This document shows, piece by piece, positions 6,124 through 13,001 of a stretch of 15,515 bases of DNA. Source of the DNA: DASXYU01 sp036502295 (GTDB lineage Bacteria; Actinomycetota; Actinomycetes; Mycobacteriales; Jatrophihabitantaceae); NCBI GenBank assembly GCA_036502295.1, contig DASXYU010000071.1, forward strand, positions 1 to 15,515. The letters run 5' to 3'. How positions within the stretch are numbered: position 1 is the first letter of the stretch; every line of letters begins with the position of its first letter. The translations under genes were made by a program, and so were the position numbers. Under the pieces are notes generated by a model. It was given only the letters and a program-made list of their open reading frames with translations. It was not told the DNA's origin and did no database searches.

Positions 6124-7392
6124 GTGAGGGCTTATGAGTTGCGCGCCGCATTCGCCACGCGGATGGCGGCGATGTACGGCCGCGAGGTGCCCGCCTACAC
6201 AACGCTCGTTGACGTCGCCGCCCAGGTGAATGCCGACGCCGTCGCCAAGGATCCGCATGCGGCCCAACGTCTTGGCTCCCTGGACAGGGTGACGGCGGAG
6301 CGGCATGGCGCGATCCGGGTGGGAACGCCCGCCGAGCTGCGCCAGGTATCACGTGTCTTCGCCGCGCTCGGCATGCATCCGGTGGGCTTCTACGACCTGC
6401 GCGATGCGGCCTCCGCCGTCCCCGTGGTGTCGACCGCGTTCCGCCCGCTCGCCGCCGACGAACTCGCGCGCAACCCGTTCCGCATGTTCACCTCGCTGCT
6501 CGTCAGCGACGACAGGCGATTCTTCAGCGCGGAGTTGCAGCAGCGTCTCGAGACGTTTCTCGCGGGCAGGACGCTCTTTCCGCCACGCCTCACCGAACTC
6601 GCCGAAGTGGCTATCGCGGCGGGTGGCCTGCATGCCGATCTTGCCGAGGAGTTCCTCGTCCTCGCCACGGCGTCGTTCGAACTGTCGGCCGAGCCGGTGG
6701 ACCGCGCCTGGTACGCGGAACTCGCCGCGGTCTCCTCGGTGGCCGCCGACATCGGCGGTGTTCGCTCCACCCACATCAACCACCTCACGCCCCGCGTGCT
6801 GGACGTCGACGAGCTGTACCGGCGCATGGCGTCGCGGGGAATCGCGATGATCGACGCGATCCAGGGCCCACCGAAGTGGGACGGCCCGGACGTCTTGTTG
6901 CGGCAGACATCCTTCCGGGCCCTGGATGAGCGCTGCACGTTCCGTGAACCCGATGGTTCGCTGAGCGAGGGCACCCTGCGGGTGCGCTTCGGTGAGGTGG
7001 AGGCGCGCGGCCTCGCCCTCACCCCGCTCGGACGTGGCCGCTACGACGAGGCGCTGTGCGCTGTCGACTCCCGTCCGGGTGAGGACGCCGCCGGCATCTG
7101 GGGCGAGTTCTTCCCCCGGACCGAATCGGAACTCTTCGACACCGGGCTGGCGTACTTCGAACTGGCCGCCGACGGCACCCGATCACCGATCGTCTACGAG
7201 GACTTCCTGCCGAGGTCGGCCGCCGGGATCTTCCAGTCCAACCTCACCGGGGGAGGCGGCAAGGACGAGGCGGGGCAGGTCGCGCCGCGCGATGCCGCCT
7301 GGCTCTCCGAGGCGATCGGTGCGGAGGTCCTCGACCCCTTCGTCCTCTATGCAGCGCAACAGCAAGCATCAATCGAACGGAGGAGCAGGTGA
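6124..7392 (+). CDS. hglS: 2-oxoadipate dioxygenase/decarboxylase family protein (DUF1338, HglS type)
   Basis: A 422-residue protein of the DUF1338/HglS family. Characterised members are Fe(II) enzymes that convert 2-oxoadipate plus O2 to D-2-hydroxyglutarate and CO2 in lysine catabolism. Family marks seen: ERHGAIRVGTPAEL with His61 and Arg65, MHPVGFYDL, STHINHLTPRVLDVD with His217, and FGEVEARGLALTPLGRGRYD with Glu291/Glu293. From memory, HglS of Pseudomonas putida uses His70, His226 and a Glu as metal ligands and Arg74 for substrate. The spacings His61-Arg65 (4) and His61-His217 (156) equal those, so metal and substrate sites look intact. GTG at 6124 is the likely start and may be leaderless. 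It overlaps the following acetyltransferase gene by 4 bp. The rest of a lysine pathway is not in the window, so the physiological link is inferred. Confidence 0.9.
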   Translation: MRAYELRAAFATRMAAMYGREVPAYTTLVDVAAQVNADAVAKDPHAAQRLGSLDRVTAERHGAIRVGTPAELRQVSRVFAALGMHPVGFYDLRDAASAVPVVSTAFRPLAADELARNPFRMFTSLLVSDDRRFFSAELQQRLETFLAGRTLFPPRLTELAEVAIAAGGLHADLAEEFLVLATASFELSAEPVDRAWYAELAAVSSVAADIGGVRSTHINHLTPRVLDVDELYRRMASRGIAMIDAIQGPPKWDGPDVLLRQTSFRALDERCTFREPDGSLSEGTLRVRFGEVEARGLALTPLGRGRYDEALCAVDSRPGEDAAGIWGEFFPRTESELFDTGLAYFELAADGTRSPIVYEDFLPRSAAGIFQSNLTGGGGKDEAGQVAPRDAAWLSEAIGAEVLDPFVLYAAQQQASIERRSR

Positions 7393-8111
7393 CCGTCAGT
7401 GTCCCCGCGCACGACAATCCGGTGCTCGACAACGCGGTGCTCGACAACGCGGTGTGGCACACCCTCGCAGGTGAGCATGCGCGTTTCGCCGAAGTGGTCG
7501 GCGTTGTGCGCCGGTATCACCCGGACATCGCGCCGTTCGCCGCGCTGCCCGACGAACCGGATGAGCCTGCCTGGCGCGAGCTCGCCGCGCTCGTCGGTGC
7601 CGGCAACATCGCCGTCCTCAGCCGGCCGGTGATCGACCCGCTCGCCGGCTGGCAGGAACTCGATCGCGGCGTCGGACTGCAGATGATCGGTGACGCCGTC
7701 GTCGGTGAGCACGACGACGAAGCACTCGTCCTCGGTGCCGCGGACGTCCCCGAGATGCTGGCGCTCGTCGAGCGCGCCGAGCCCGGCCCGTTCCGTCCCA
7801 GGACGATCGAACTGGGGAAGTACCTCGGTATTCGCCGCGGCGGTGCCCTCGTCGCCATGGCGGGGGAGCGGATGCGTCCGGCGGGGCACACCGAGATCAG
7901 CGCCGTCTGCACCGACGCCGAGTTCCGGGGCCAGGGCCTTGCCGCACGGCTGGTCCGTGCCGTCGCGGCCGGGGTCCAGGAGCGCGGTGAGACGCCGATG
8001 CTGCATGTCCGCAAGTCGAACACCGGCGCCGTCCGCCTCTACGAAGCCCTTGGATTCGCCACGCGGATCGAGACGTTCTTCGTGGGACTGCGCGCGCCCG
8101 ACGTCGCCTGA
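7389..8111 (+). CDS. GNAT-family N-acetyltransferase (FR47-like)
   Basis: A 240-residue protein. The C-terminal half is a GNAT domain: GGALVAMAGERMRPAGHTEI, then AVCTDAEFRGQGLAARLVRA with the acetyl-CoA pyrophosphate loop FRGQGLA (residues 179-185), then TPMLHVRKSNTGAVRLYEAL and GFATRIETFFVGL. The ending, in which an Asn before AVRLYEALGF lines up with the cofactor, is typical of FR47-like and metabolite acetyltransferases. The N-terminal ~120 residues are a separate, less conserved region and may form a second, degenerate GNAT lobe. The substrate is unknown. GTG at 7389 overlaps the stop of the hglS-like gene (GTGA) and has GGAGGAG (7379-7385) just upstream, so the two genes are translationally coupled. 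A 15-bp duplication lies near its 5' end. Confidence 0.87.
   Translation: MTVSVPAHDNPVLDNAVLDNAVWHTLAGEHARFAEVVGVVRRYHPDIAPFAALPDEPDEPAWRELAALVGAGNIAVLSRPVIDPLAGWQELDRGVGLQMIGDAVVGEHDDEALVLGAADVPEMLALVERAEPGPFRPRTIELGKYLGIRRGGALVAMAGERMRPAGHTEISAVCTDAEFRGQGLAARLVRAVAAGVQERGETPMLHVRKSNTGAVRLYEALGFATRIETFFVGLRAPDVA
7422..7451 (+). repeat. Tandem duplication of a 15-bp unit in the acetyltransferase gene
   Basis: GTGCTCGACAACGCG occurs twice without a gap (7422-7436, 7437-7451). It encodes VLDNA twice (residues 12-21), followed by a third, diverging VW. The length is a multiple of three, so the frame is kept; it lies before the conserved domain. Confidence 0.9.
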
Positions 8112-8116
8112 CCGGG

Positions 8117-8122
8117 CACCAT
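8117..8122 (+). promoter_or_regulatory. Possible -10 element (CACCAT) of a leaderless kinase transcript
   Basis: CACCAT ends exactly 6 nt before the ATG at 8129 and resembles the element before the Lrp/AsnC gene. It keeps only the A at position 2 and the T at position 6 of TANNNT, so it is weak evidence alone. There is no convincing Shine-Dalgarno; TAGG at 8124-8127 is too close to the ATG. Confidence 0.3.
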
Positions 8123-8128
8123 GTAGGT

Positions 8129-9616
8129 ATGGCACTGCGGCGTCGGGTGAACGGGGAGGACGGACTCTTCCCCGGCTTCCGCGACGTCCGCGAGATCGGC
8201 TACGGCAGCCTCGCGACGGTCTACCGCGCCAAGGAGACCAGCACCGGCCGCACCGTGGCGTTGAAACTGCTCAATGTCCGCGATGCCTCACCGCGGGCCG
8301 TCGAGTCTTTCGAGCGCGAGTCTCGGGCGCTCGGCGCACTCGGTGCGCACCCGAACATCGTCACGCTGTACCGCACATTCCGCACCGAGGACGGCCGCCC
8401 CGTCCTCGTCCTCGAACTCTGCGTCGGTGCCGTCTCGGACAAAGTGAAGGACGGCGAGGCGATTCCGGCCGCCGAGGCCGTCTCGATCGGGATCAAGATC
8501 GCAGGGGCGCTCGAGACCGCCCATCGCGGTGGCGTGTTACACCGCGACGTGAAGCCGCAGAACGTCCTCACCACCGAGTTCGGCGAACCGGCACTCGCCG
8601 ACTTCGGAGTGGCGATGCTGCAGACCTCGTCACAGACCTCCACCGGACTCTTCGACTTCACCACGCTGCATGCCGCGCCCGAACTGCTGGAGGGCACCGC
8701 CACCTCGGCCGCCACCGACGTCTACGAACTCGCCTCGTCGCTGTACCAACTGCTCTCCGGGCGGTCGGCGTTCCGGGCCTTCGAAGGGGAGTCGCCGGCG
8801 TCGATCATCCTGCGAATCCTCCGGGATCCGGTGCCGCCGCTCGGGCCGAATGTTCCGCTCGCGCTGTCGTCGGTGCTGGCGCGTGCGATGAGCAAGATCC
8901 CCGCTGAGCGGCCCCAGACCGCCGCGGAGTTCGCCGAGCAACTCAGGGAGATCGAGCGGGCACAGGGCTGGAACCAGACGCCGTTCCTGGTGCGCAGCGA
9001 ACGCTCGCCTGTGCCGGTGCGTGGTTCCGAGACGGTGCCTGCTCCGCCGCTTCTGCTGCCGCAGAGGACGCCGGTGGTCGAGAAGACTGCGCCCGCAGTC
9101 GTCCCGACACCACCGCCTGAGCCGGAGCCTGCGGTCGAGCCGGAGCCTGCGGTCGAGCGCATGCCGACGTACATCGCGAATGTGGCGGAGGAGGAATCGA
9201 GCGAGCGAACGATTCTGCAGGCCGCCCACGGCGGCCGAAGTCCAGCGAGCTCGCCGACTCCTCCACGGCCAGCGATCGCTCCGGTCTTCGTGGGCGACAT
9301 TGCGATCGACCCGATGTCGCTGCGCCCTTCGATGACGCTGCGGGCTGGGCTCGACTCGCTCAAGGTGGACGGAGAGCAGCTCGTGATCCGCTCCGGGATG
9401 TCACGAGAGCGTGTGCCCTGGAGCGACGTCACACACTTCGAGACGTATACCGAGGGCGATCCGACGGACGTGGATGCGCGTGGCTACCTCATCCTGCGCA
9501 CGCACCACGACGCCATCGATCTACCTGCCACCCGCGGCAGCGTCACCGAGGTCGAGCACGCACACGCCGTCCTCGAGGCTTACCGCCTGCGCGCCAACGC
9601 CCTCGCCAACGGCTGA
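8129..9616 (+). CDS. Soluble Ser/Thr protein kinase with a C-terminal PH-like (bPH_6-type) domain
   Basis: A 495-residue protein. Residues ~17-278 are a complete Hanks-type kinase: glycine loop IGYGSLATVY (23-32), Lys46 in VALK, catalytic loop HRDVKPQN (Asp140, Lys142, Asn145), DFG at Asp158, an activation segment rich in Ser/Thr (MLQTSSQTSTG), and APE ending at Glu185. All catalytic residues are present. Residues ~279-385 are a Pro/Glu-rich, disordered-looking linker with PEPAVE repeats. Residues ~387-487 form a beta-rich domain (GEQLVIRSGMSRERVPWSD, GYLILRTHHDAIDLPA) ending in a helix. That pattern matches my memory of the actinobacterial bPH_6/CFP-6 domain. No transmembrane segment or PASTA domain is present, unlike PknA/PknB, so the kinase is cytosolic. 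ATG at 8129 places the glycine loop as usual. The stop lies inside a large hairpin. Confidence 0.88.
   Translation: MALRRRVNGEDGLFPGFRDVREIGYGSLATVYRAKETSTGRTVALKLLNVRDASPRAVESFERESRALGALGAHPNIVTLYRTFRTEDGRPVLVLELCVGAVSDKVKDGEAIPAAEAVSIGIKIAGALETAHRGGVLHRDVKPQNVLTTEFGEPALADFGVAMLQTSSQTSTGLFDFTTLHAAPELLEGTATSAATDVYELASSLYQLLSGRSAFRAFEGESPASIILRILRDPVPPLGPNVPLALSSVLARAMSKIPAERPQTAAEFAEQLREIERAQGWNQTPFLVRSERSPVPVRGSETVPAPPLLLPQRTPVVEKTAPAVVPTPPPEPEPAVEPEPAVERMPTYIANVAEEESSERTILQAAHGGRSPASSPTPPRPAIAPVFVGDIAIDPMSLRPSMTLRAGLDSLKVDGEQLVIRSGMSRERVPWSDVTHFETYTEGDPTDVDARGYLILRTHHDAIDLPATRGSVTEVEHAHAVLEAYRLRANALANG
9119..9154 (+). repeat. Tandem duplication of an 18-bp unit in the kinase linker
   Basis: GAGCCGGAGCCTGCGGTC occurs twice in direct succession (9119-9136, 9137-9154), encoding EPEPAV twice. 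A partial third copy precedes it (PPEPEPAV). It lengthens the Pro/Glu-rich linker between the kinase and the PH-like domain and keeps the frame. Confidence 0.9.
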
Positions 9617-9666
9617 TCATCGCGCTGTTCTGCACGCAATAGCGTGCATCCGGCGGCGATGATCAG
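9613..9666. terminator. Two-tier hairpin between the kinase gene and the hydrolase remnant
   Basis: The outer stem CTGATCATCGC (9613-9623) pairs perfectly over 11 bp with GCGATGATCAG (9656-9666). The inner stem TGCACGC (9631-9637) pairs with GCGTGCA (9642-9648) around AATA. It includes the kinase TGA (9614-9616) and ends 3 bp before the stop of the minus-strand hydrolase remnant (9670-9672), so it probably served as a bidirectional terminator between convergent genes. No T-tract. Its arm shares ATCATCGCG with the hairpin at 5600-5630. Confidence 0.65.
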
Positions 9667-9669
9667 GGC

Positions 9670-10077
9670 TCACAGGCTCAGCAGCACGTCCCGGACGGCC
9701 GCAGGCCGGGACAGGAACGGGTGGTGGCCGGCCTCTAGCTCGACGACACCGCCGGCGCGGCGGGCGAATTCGCGCTGCAGCCGCGCAGGGGTGCCGCGAT
9801 CCTCGGCGCAGACGAGATAGGTCGTGGAGACCTGCTGCCATGCGGCGGCACTAACAGGCTACCCGGTGACGTGCAGGCTCTGCCCGACCTCAGGCAGATA
9901 GCTGGAGATCAGCACGAGGTGGCGCACCGACCCGACTCCCGCCGCGGCCTCCGCGGTGACGATGCCGCCGTAACTGTGGGCGACGACGACGGTCGGCTCC
10001 TCGCTGTCCTGCAGCACCTGCCGCACGGTGGCGACGTCCTCGGCCAGCCCGGGACCGTCGGCGCCTGCACCGACCAT
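9670..10077 (-). pseudogene. Alpha/beta hydrolase remnant (5' truncated, internal deletion, in-frame TAG)
   Basis: The minus strand in one frame encodes DGPGLAEDVATVRQVLQ, then TVVVAHSYGGIVTAEAA with the nucleophile elbow GxSxG-like AHSYGG (Ser codon 9973-9975), then ISSYLPEVGQSLHVTG, then TAG (9859-9861). The same frame continues with PVSAAAWQQVSTTYLVCAED, RGTPARLQREFARRAG and GHHPFLSRPAAVRDVLLSL (catalytic-His region), ending in TGA at 9670-9672. Both halves belong to one esterase-like alpha/beta hydrolase. The family is ~230-250 residues but only ~136 codons remain. The first ~35-40 residues and ~65 residues between the two halves (lid and probably the acidic residue) are missing. It cannot make a working enzyme. 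An open frame runs upstream of 10077 to about 10362, but there it is antisense to the TetR remnant and not hydrolase-like. Confidence 0.82.
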
Positions 10078-10590
10078 GCCCTCACACACGGCCTGCCAGA
10101 ACGGATCGAGCCGCTGGCCAGCGCCAGCGGCGCCTCGGCCCGCATGTTGATCTACCACTTCGGCAGCCGAGACGCCCTGCTGCGTGCGGTTCTTCAACAC
10201 GCGCGGCAGCGTCAACTCGACACGTTCGGTGACCTCTTGCGGGTAAGGCTCGAGGAGCCGTACACCGCCTCCCTGCGCCGTGCCTGGACCACCATGACCG
10301 GCCCTGAGGGGCAGCCGTACCTGCGAATGTTCGGGCAACTGCGGGAGAGCGCGGAGCAGCAACTGTGCCCCGACTTCCGTCGTATCGCTACGACGGATTG
10401 GTTAGGGCCGCTCGAGGACGGCCTGCGCAGCGTCGGCCGGCCGGACCTGGCGACGCTCGTCCTCGCCGTCATCCGCGGTCTGCTCATGGACCTCGACGCC
10501 ACCGCCGATGCCACCCGAACCGACCGGGCCTTTGCCGACTTCCTCCGCGGGCTCGAAGCGCTGGATCAGCCCCGATCGCCCGACGGTTTG
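10060..10590 (+). pseudogene. TetR-family regulator remnant, both ends lost
   Basis: The plus strand encodes HGLPERIEPLASASGASARM, then LIYHFGSRDALLRAVLQHAR, a TetR recognition helix and helix 4, followed by a TetR-like ligand domain (QPYLRMFGQLRESAEQQL, LATLVLAVIRGLLMDLDATA, FADFLRGLEAL). The first ~20 residues (most of helix 1 and the start codon) are absent: upstream the frame runs on into sequence antisense to the hydrolase remnant. Downstream there is no stop near the expected end (~10570). The frame runs on to 10746 through sequence antisense to the transglutaminase-like gene. A chimeric ORF from ATG 9871 to 10746 exists, but both ends are out of keeping with the family. The 10060 and 10590 limits are approximate. 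Probably non-functional. Confidence 0.8.
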
Positions 10591-10608
10591 AAACGTCAAC
10601 CGGGCACA

Positions 10609-12930
10609 TCAGCCGTGTTTGCGGTAGCGGAACCGGGTGGCGAGACGCTCCCGCTGAGTGAGCCCCCGCCGGATCTCGGTGCGCAGCAGGCGGTGTGCCT
10701 CCCACGCGTCCTCCGCGTCGCGCTCGGCCAGCGCCGTCCTCGGTGAGTAGACCGCCACGTTCGCCTGCGCGCCCAGGAATCGGGCCGCGGATCCACCGGA
10801 GGCCCCGAACCGCTCGGCGGCGACCGAGGCGATCTCCGCGCTGGTCAGCACGTCGAGATCGAAGAGACCGGACTCGCTGAGCAGATCGATGCTCTCCGCC
10901 CACGCGCCGAGCACCTGCGTCCGCGGATCGGCCGCGCGTCGTCGGCGCCGCACCCTGAGCGGTTTGCGCATCAGCCAGCCGATGACGCCCAGAATCACCA
11001 GAGCCACTACCGCGACGATCACGATGAGGACGATCAACCCGGTGGAGCTATGGCCACTCGGCACGCTGCTGTGCGGGGCCACCGCGTTGCCGTCGCCCTT
11101 GGAGATCACGGCGGAGTCCTGGGTCGGCGTGGCGGTCGGCACGGGGGCAGTGGTGGCGCCCTCGGTCGGCTGCACCGGGGCGTTGCCGTACTGCCCGGGC
11201 GCCGCGTCGAGCACCACCCAGCCTTCGCCCATGACGGGGATCTCGACCCAGGTCCAGGCGTCCTTCGTGGTGACGGTGTAGCTGCCCGCGGCGAGGACGC
11301 CGCCGCTGGTCGGCACGCGGAAGCCGGTGGCGATCCGCGCCGGAACGCCGAGTTCGCGGGCGACGAGGGCGACGAGGGTGGCGTACTGCTCGGGCGTTCC
11401 GGAGCGGTTCGCGCCCAGGATCGAGGCGGCGACGTCGGCGAAGCTGGTGCTGCCGGCGCGGGCGCCCGGGGGGGCGGGGCTGCTCACCGGCATCGCGGTC
11501 GGCGCACCGCTCGGGGAAACCGTCGGGGAGGGCGACGGAGCGGCGGCAGTCGTGGTCGCGGCGCCGGGCAAGGAGTAGTTCTGCTGCAGCTGCCGCTGCA
11601 GTGCCGCGAGGAAGGGCAGCGCCGGGGTGCTCGGCACACCGATCTCCTGCGAGAAGGTGGAGACGACGGTGGAGAGCGTGGCGTTCAACGACCCGGGAAG
11701 CTGCACGTTCGTCGTCGCGGTGAGGGTGTCCGGCGACGCAGTCGCAGGGACCGACGTGAACGTGTGCACCGGTGCGGTCGAGCGGACCGCGAACGACTCA
11801 CCCGCGGCGAGTGACCGCGCCGGGACGATCATCCCGCTGCCGGTGTCAGTGCTCACGCCGATGCCGTCCACCTTCTCGGCGCGGTACAGATACGGCATCC
11901 ACGGCTTGCCGACGAGCGCGCTGGAGCCGAGGCGATAGGTCTGGGTCACGGTCCCGGAGCTGCCTGCCAACGATGTGTCGGTGTCCGGTTGCAGCACGCC
12001 GCCGGAAGGACGGAACGTCCGATCGAAGCTCCACCCGGAACCGTCGTAGTAGTCCAGGTTCGCGATCTCCAGGTAGCCGGTACTCGCGCCGTCGGTGCGC
12101 ACGGTGAAGAGATCGGTTCCCGGCGTCGACTGACTCGCCGGCCGCAGCCCCGCGATGAACGACACCGGGCTCACCGGCTCCGAGCTGTTCACCGCCGGCT
12201 CGCGCTGCGGCGTGGTCGGCTCTGCGCTGGGCGCCGTGTTCTGTGCGATTGCGTAGGCGATGAACGCCACGACAACAGCGATCGCACTACCCGCGTAGAC
12301 CCCACGCAGCGGCAACACCCCGTCGGCCTGGGTCGCCTCGGCGTCGGAGTCCTGTTGCGTCCAGGTCTGCGCCGCCCGTAACAGCATGAGGGCGAGGAGG
12401 AGTACCGCGGCCAGCGGCGCCTCGCGGCGCAGCAACGCGTCACTCACGGTGGAGGTGCCGCGGACGGTGGCGGCATACGCGAGCGCGAACGAGACAAGGA
12501 ATCCGCCGTGCATCACCGGCGCGGTCCACCGCCGCGCAACACATTCACCGGCAACAGCGCCGACGATCCAGGTGAGGGCAATGGGGGAGACCATGAGGCT
12601 GCGCGGGCTCAGCAGCGGCAGCGCGTAGCTGAGCACCTGCGACGGACCGCGGTAGACGCCGCTGAGCAGTGCGTGGATCCCCGAAGGGTCGTGGAGCACG
12701 ACGATGAGTTCGTAGAGGACGAAGACGACGATGTCGAGCAGTGCGGTGGCCCAGAGCGACCGCACCCCCATTCGACCGAAGACCACCGGCAGCAGCACGC
12801 TCAGCACAGCGGCGCCGAAGAGCGGCCCGAGCATCACGTCGGCGGGGAACGAACGCAGCCACGGCGTCGCGGAGAGCAGGCTGGCAATGAGGGTCAGCGG
12901 CAAGACCCCGCGCTGAATGACTCGCCTCAT
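10609..12930 (-). CDS. TgpA-like membrane protein with a degenerate transglutaminase domain
   Basis: A 773-residue protein. Residues ~1-245 hold several membrane helices (TgpA N-terminal/DUF3488 type), ending in AIAVVVAFIAYAIAQNTA. A large extracytoplasmic part follows, with a YYDGSGWSFDRTFRP segment and a Pro/Ala/Ser-rich insert (PSPSPTVSPSGAPTAM). Then comes a transglutaminase-like core, a single membrane helix (TGLIVLIVIVAVVALVILGV), a basic stretch and a cytoplasmic DUF4129-like tail (VLGAWAESIDLLSESG). In the core, SGTPEQYATLVALVARELGV has Pro513 where the family has the catalytic Cys (GxCEQ), and DAWTWVEIPV has Trp559 where it has His (DAHAWVE); Asp575 in WVVLDAAP remains. The only Cys in the chain is in a membrane segment. 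It therefore looks like a non-catalytic transglutaminase homologue. ATG at 12930 has GGAGA upstream. Last gene of the moxR-DUF58 operon. Confidence 0.88.
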   Translation of the reverse strand: MRRVIQRGVLPLTLIASLLSATPWLRSFPADVMLGPLFGAAVLSVLLPVVFGRMGVRSLWATALLDIVVFVLYELIVVLHDPSGIHALLSGVYRGPSQVLSYALPLLSPRSLMVSPIALTWIVGAVAGECVARRWTAPVMHGGFLVSFALAYAATVRGTSTVSDALLRREAPLAAVLLLALMLLRAAQTWTQQDSDAEATQADGVLPLRGVYAGSAIAVVVAFIAYAIAQNTAPSAEPTTPQREPAVNSSEPVSPVSFIAGLRPASQSTPGTDLFTVRTDGASTGYLEIANLDYYDGSGWSFDRTFRPSGGVLQPDTDTSLAGSSGTVTQTYRLGSSALVGKPWMPYLYRAEKVDGIGVSTDTGSGMIVPARSLAAGESFAVRSTAPVHTFTSVPATASPDTLTATTNVQLPGSLNATLSTVVSTFSQEIGVPSTPALPFLAALQRQLQQNYSLPGAATTTAAAPSPSPTVSPSGAPTAMPVSSPAPPGARAGSTSFADVAASILGANRSGTPEQYATLVALVARELGVPARIATGFRVPTSGGVLAAGSYTVTTKDAWTWVEIPVMGEGWVVLDAAPGQYGNAPVQPTEGATTAPVPTATPTQDSAVISKGDGNAVAPHSSVPSGHSSTGLIVLIVIVAVVALVILGVIGWLMRKPLRVRRRRRAADPRTQVLGAWAESIDLLSESGLFDLDVLTSAEIASVAAERFGASGGSAARFLGAQANVAVYSPRTALAERDAEDAWEAHRLLRTEIRRGLTQRERLATRFRYRKHG

Positions 12931-13001
12931 CGCGCGTCTCCGGATGCCGGCACCGCGACGCGATCGATGCGCGACGCCGGACGGCGCTCGATCCAGCTCA
13001 C
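12927..13001 (-). CDS. 24-residue bridging ORF between the DUF58 and transglutaminase-like genes (candidate)
   Basis: GTG (12999-13001) overlaps the DUF58 stop as GTGA, and the ORF's own TGA (12927-12929) overlaps the transglutaminase-like start as ATGA. The peptide begins MSWIERRPASRIDRV and is basic with no membrane segment. A ribosome ending the DUF58 frame could restart here and end precisely on the next gene's start codon. This would pass translation across the 67-nt gap. It may be a coupling device rather than a working peptide. The downstream gene also has its own GGAGA site, so coupling is not strictly needed and the match could be chance. Confidence 0.4.
   Translation of the reverse strand: MSWIERRPASRIDRVAVPASGDAR

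Noticed and set aside
7690..8907. A 405-residue plus-strand frame across the acetyltransferase and kinase genes.
   Set aside because: It lacks motifs and conflicts with two genes that have complete conserved sites.
9617..10608. A mobile element explaining the broken genes.
   Set aside because: No transposase, terminal inverted repeats or target duplications are visible; simple deletions explain the remnants.
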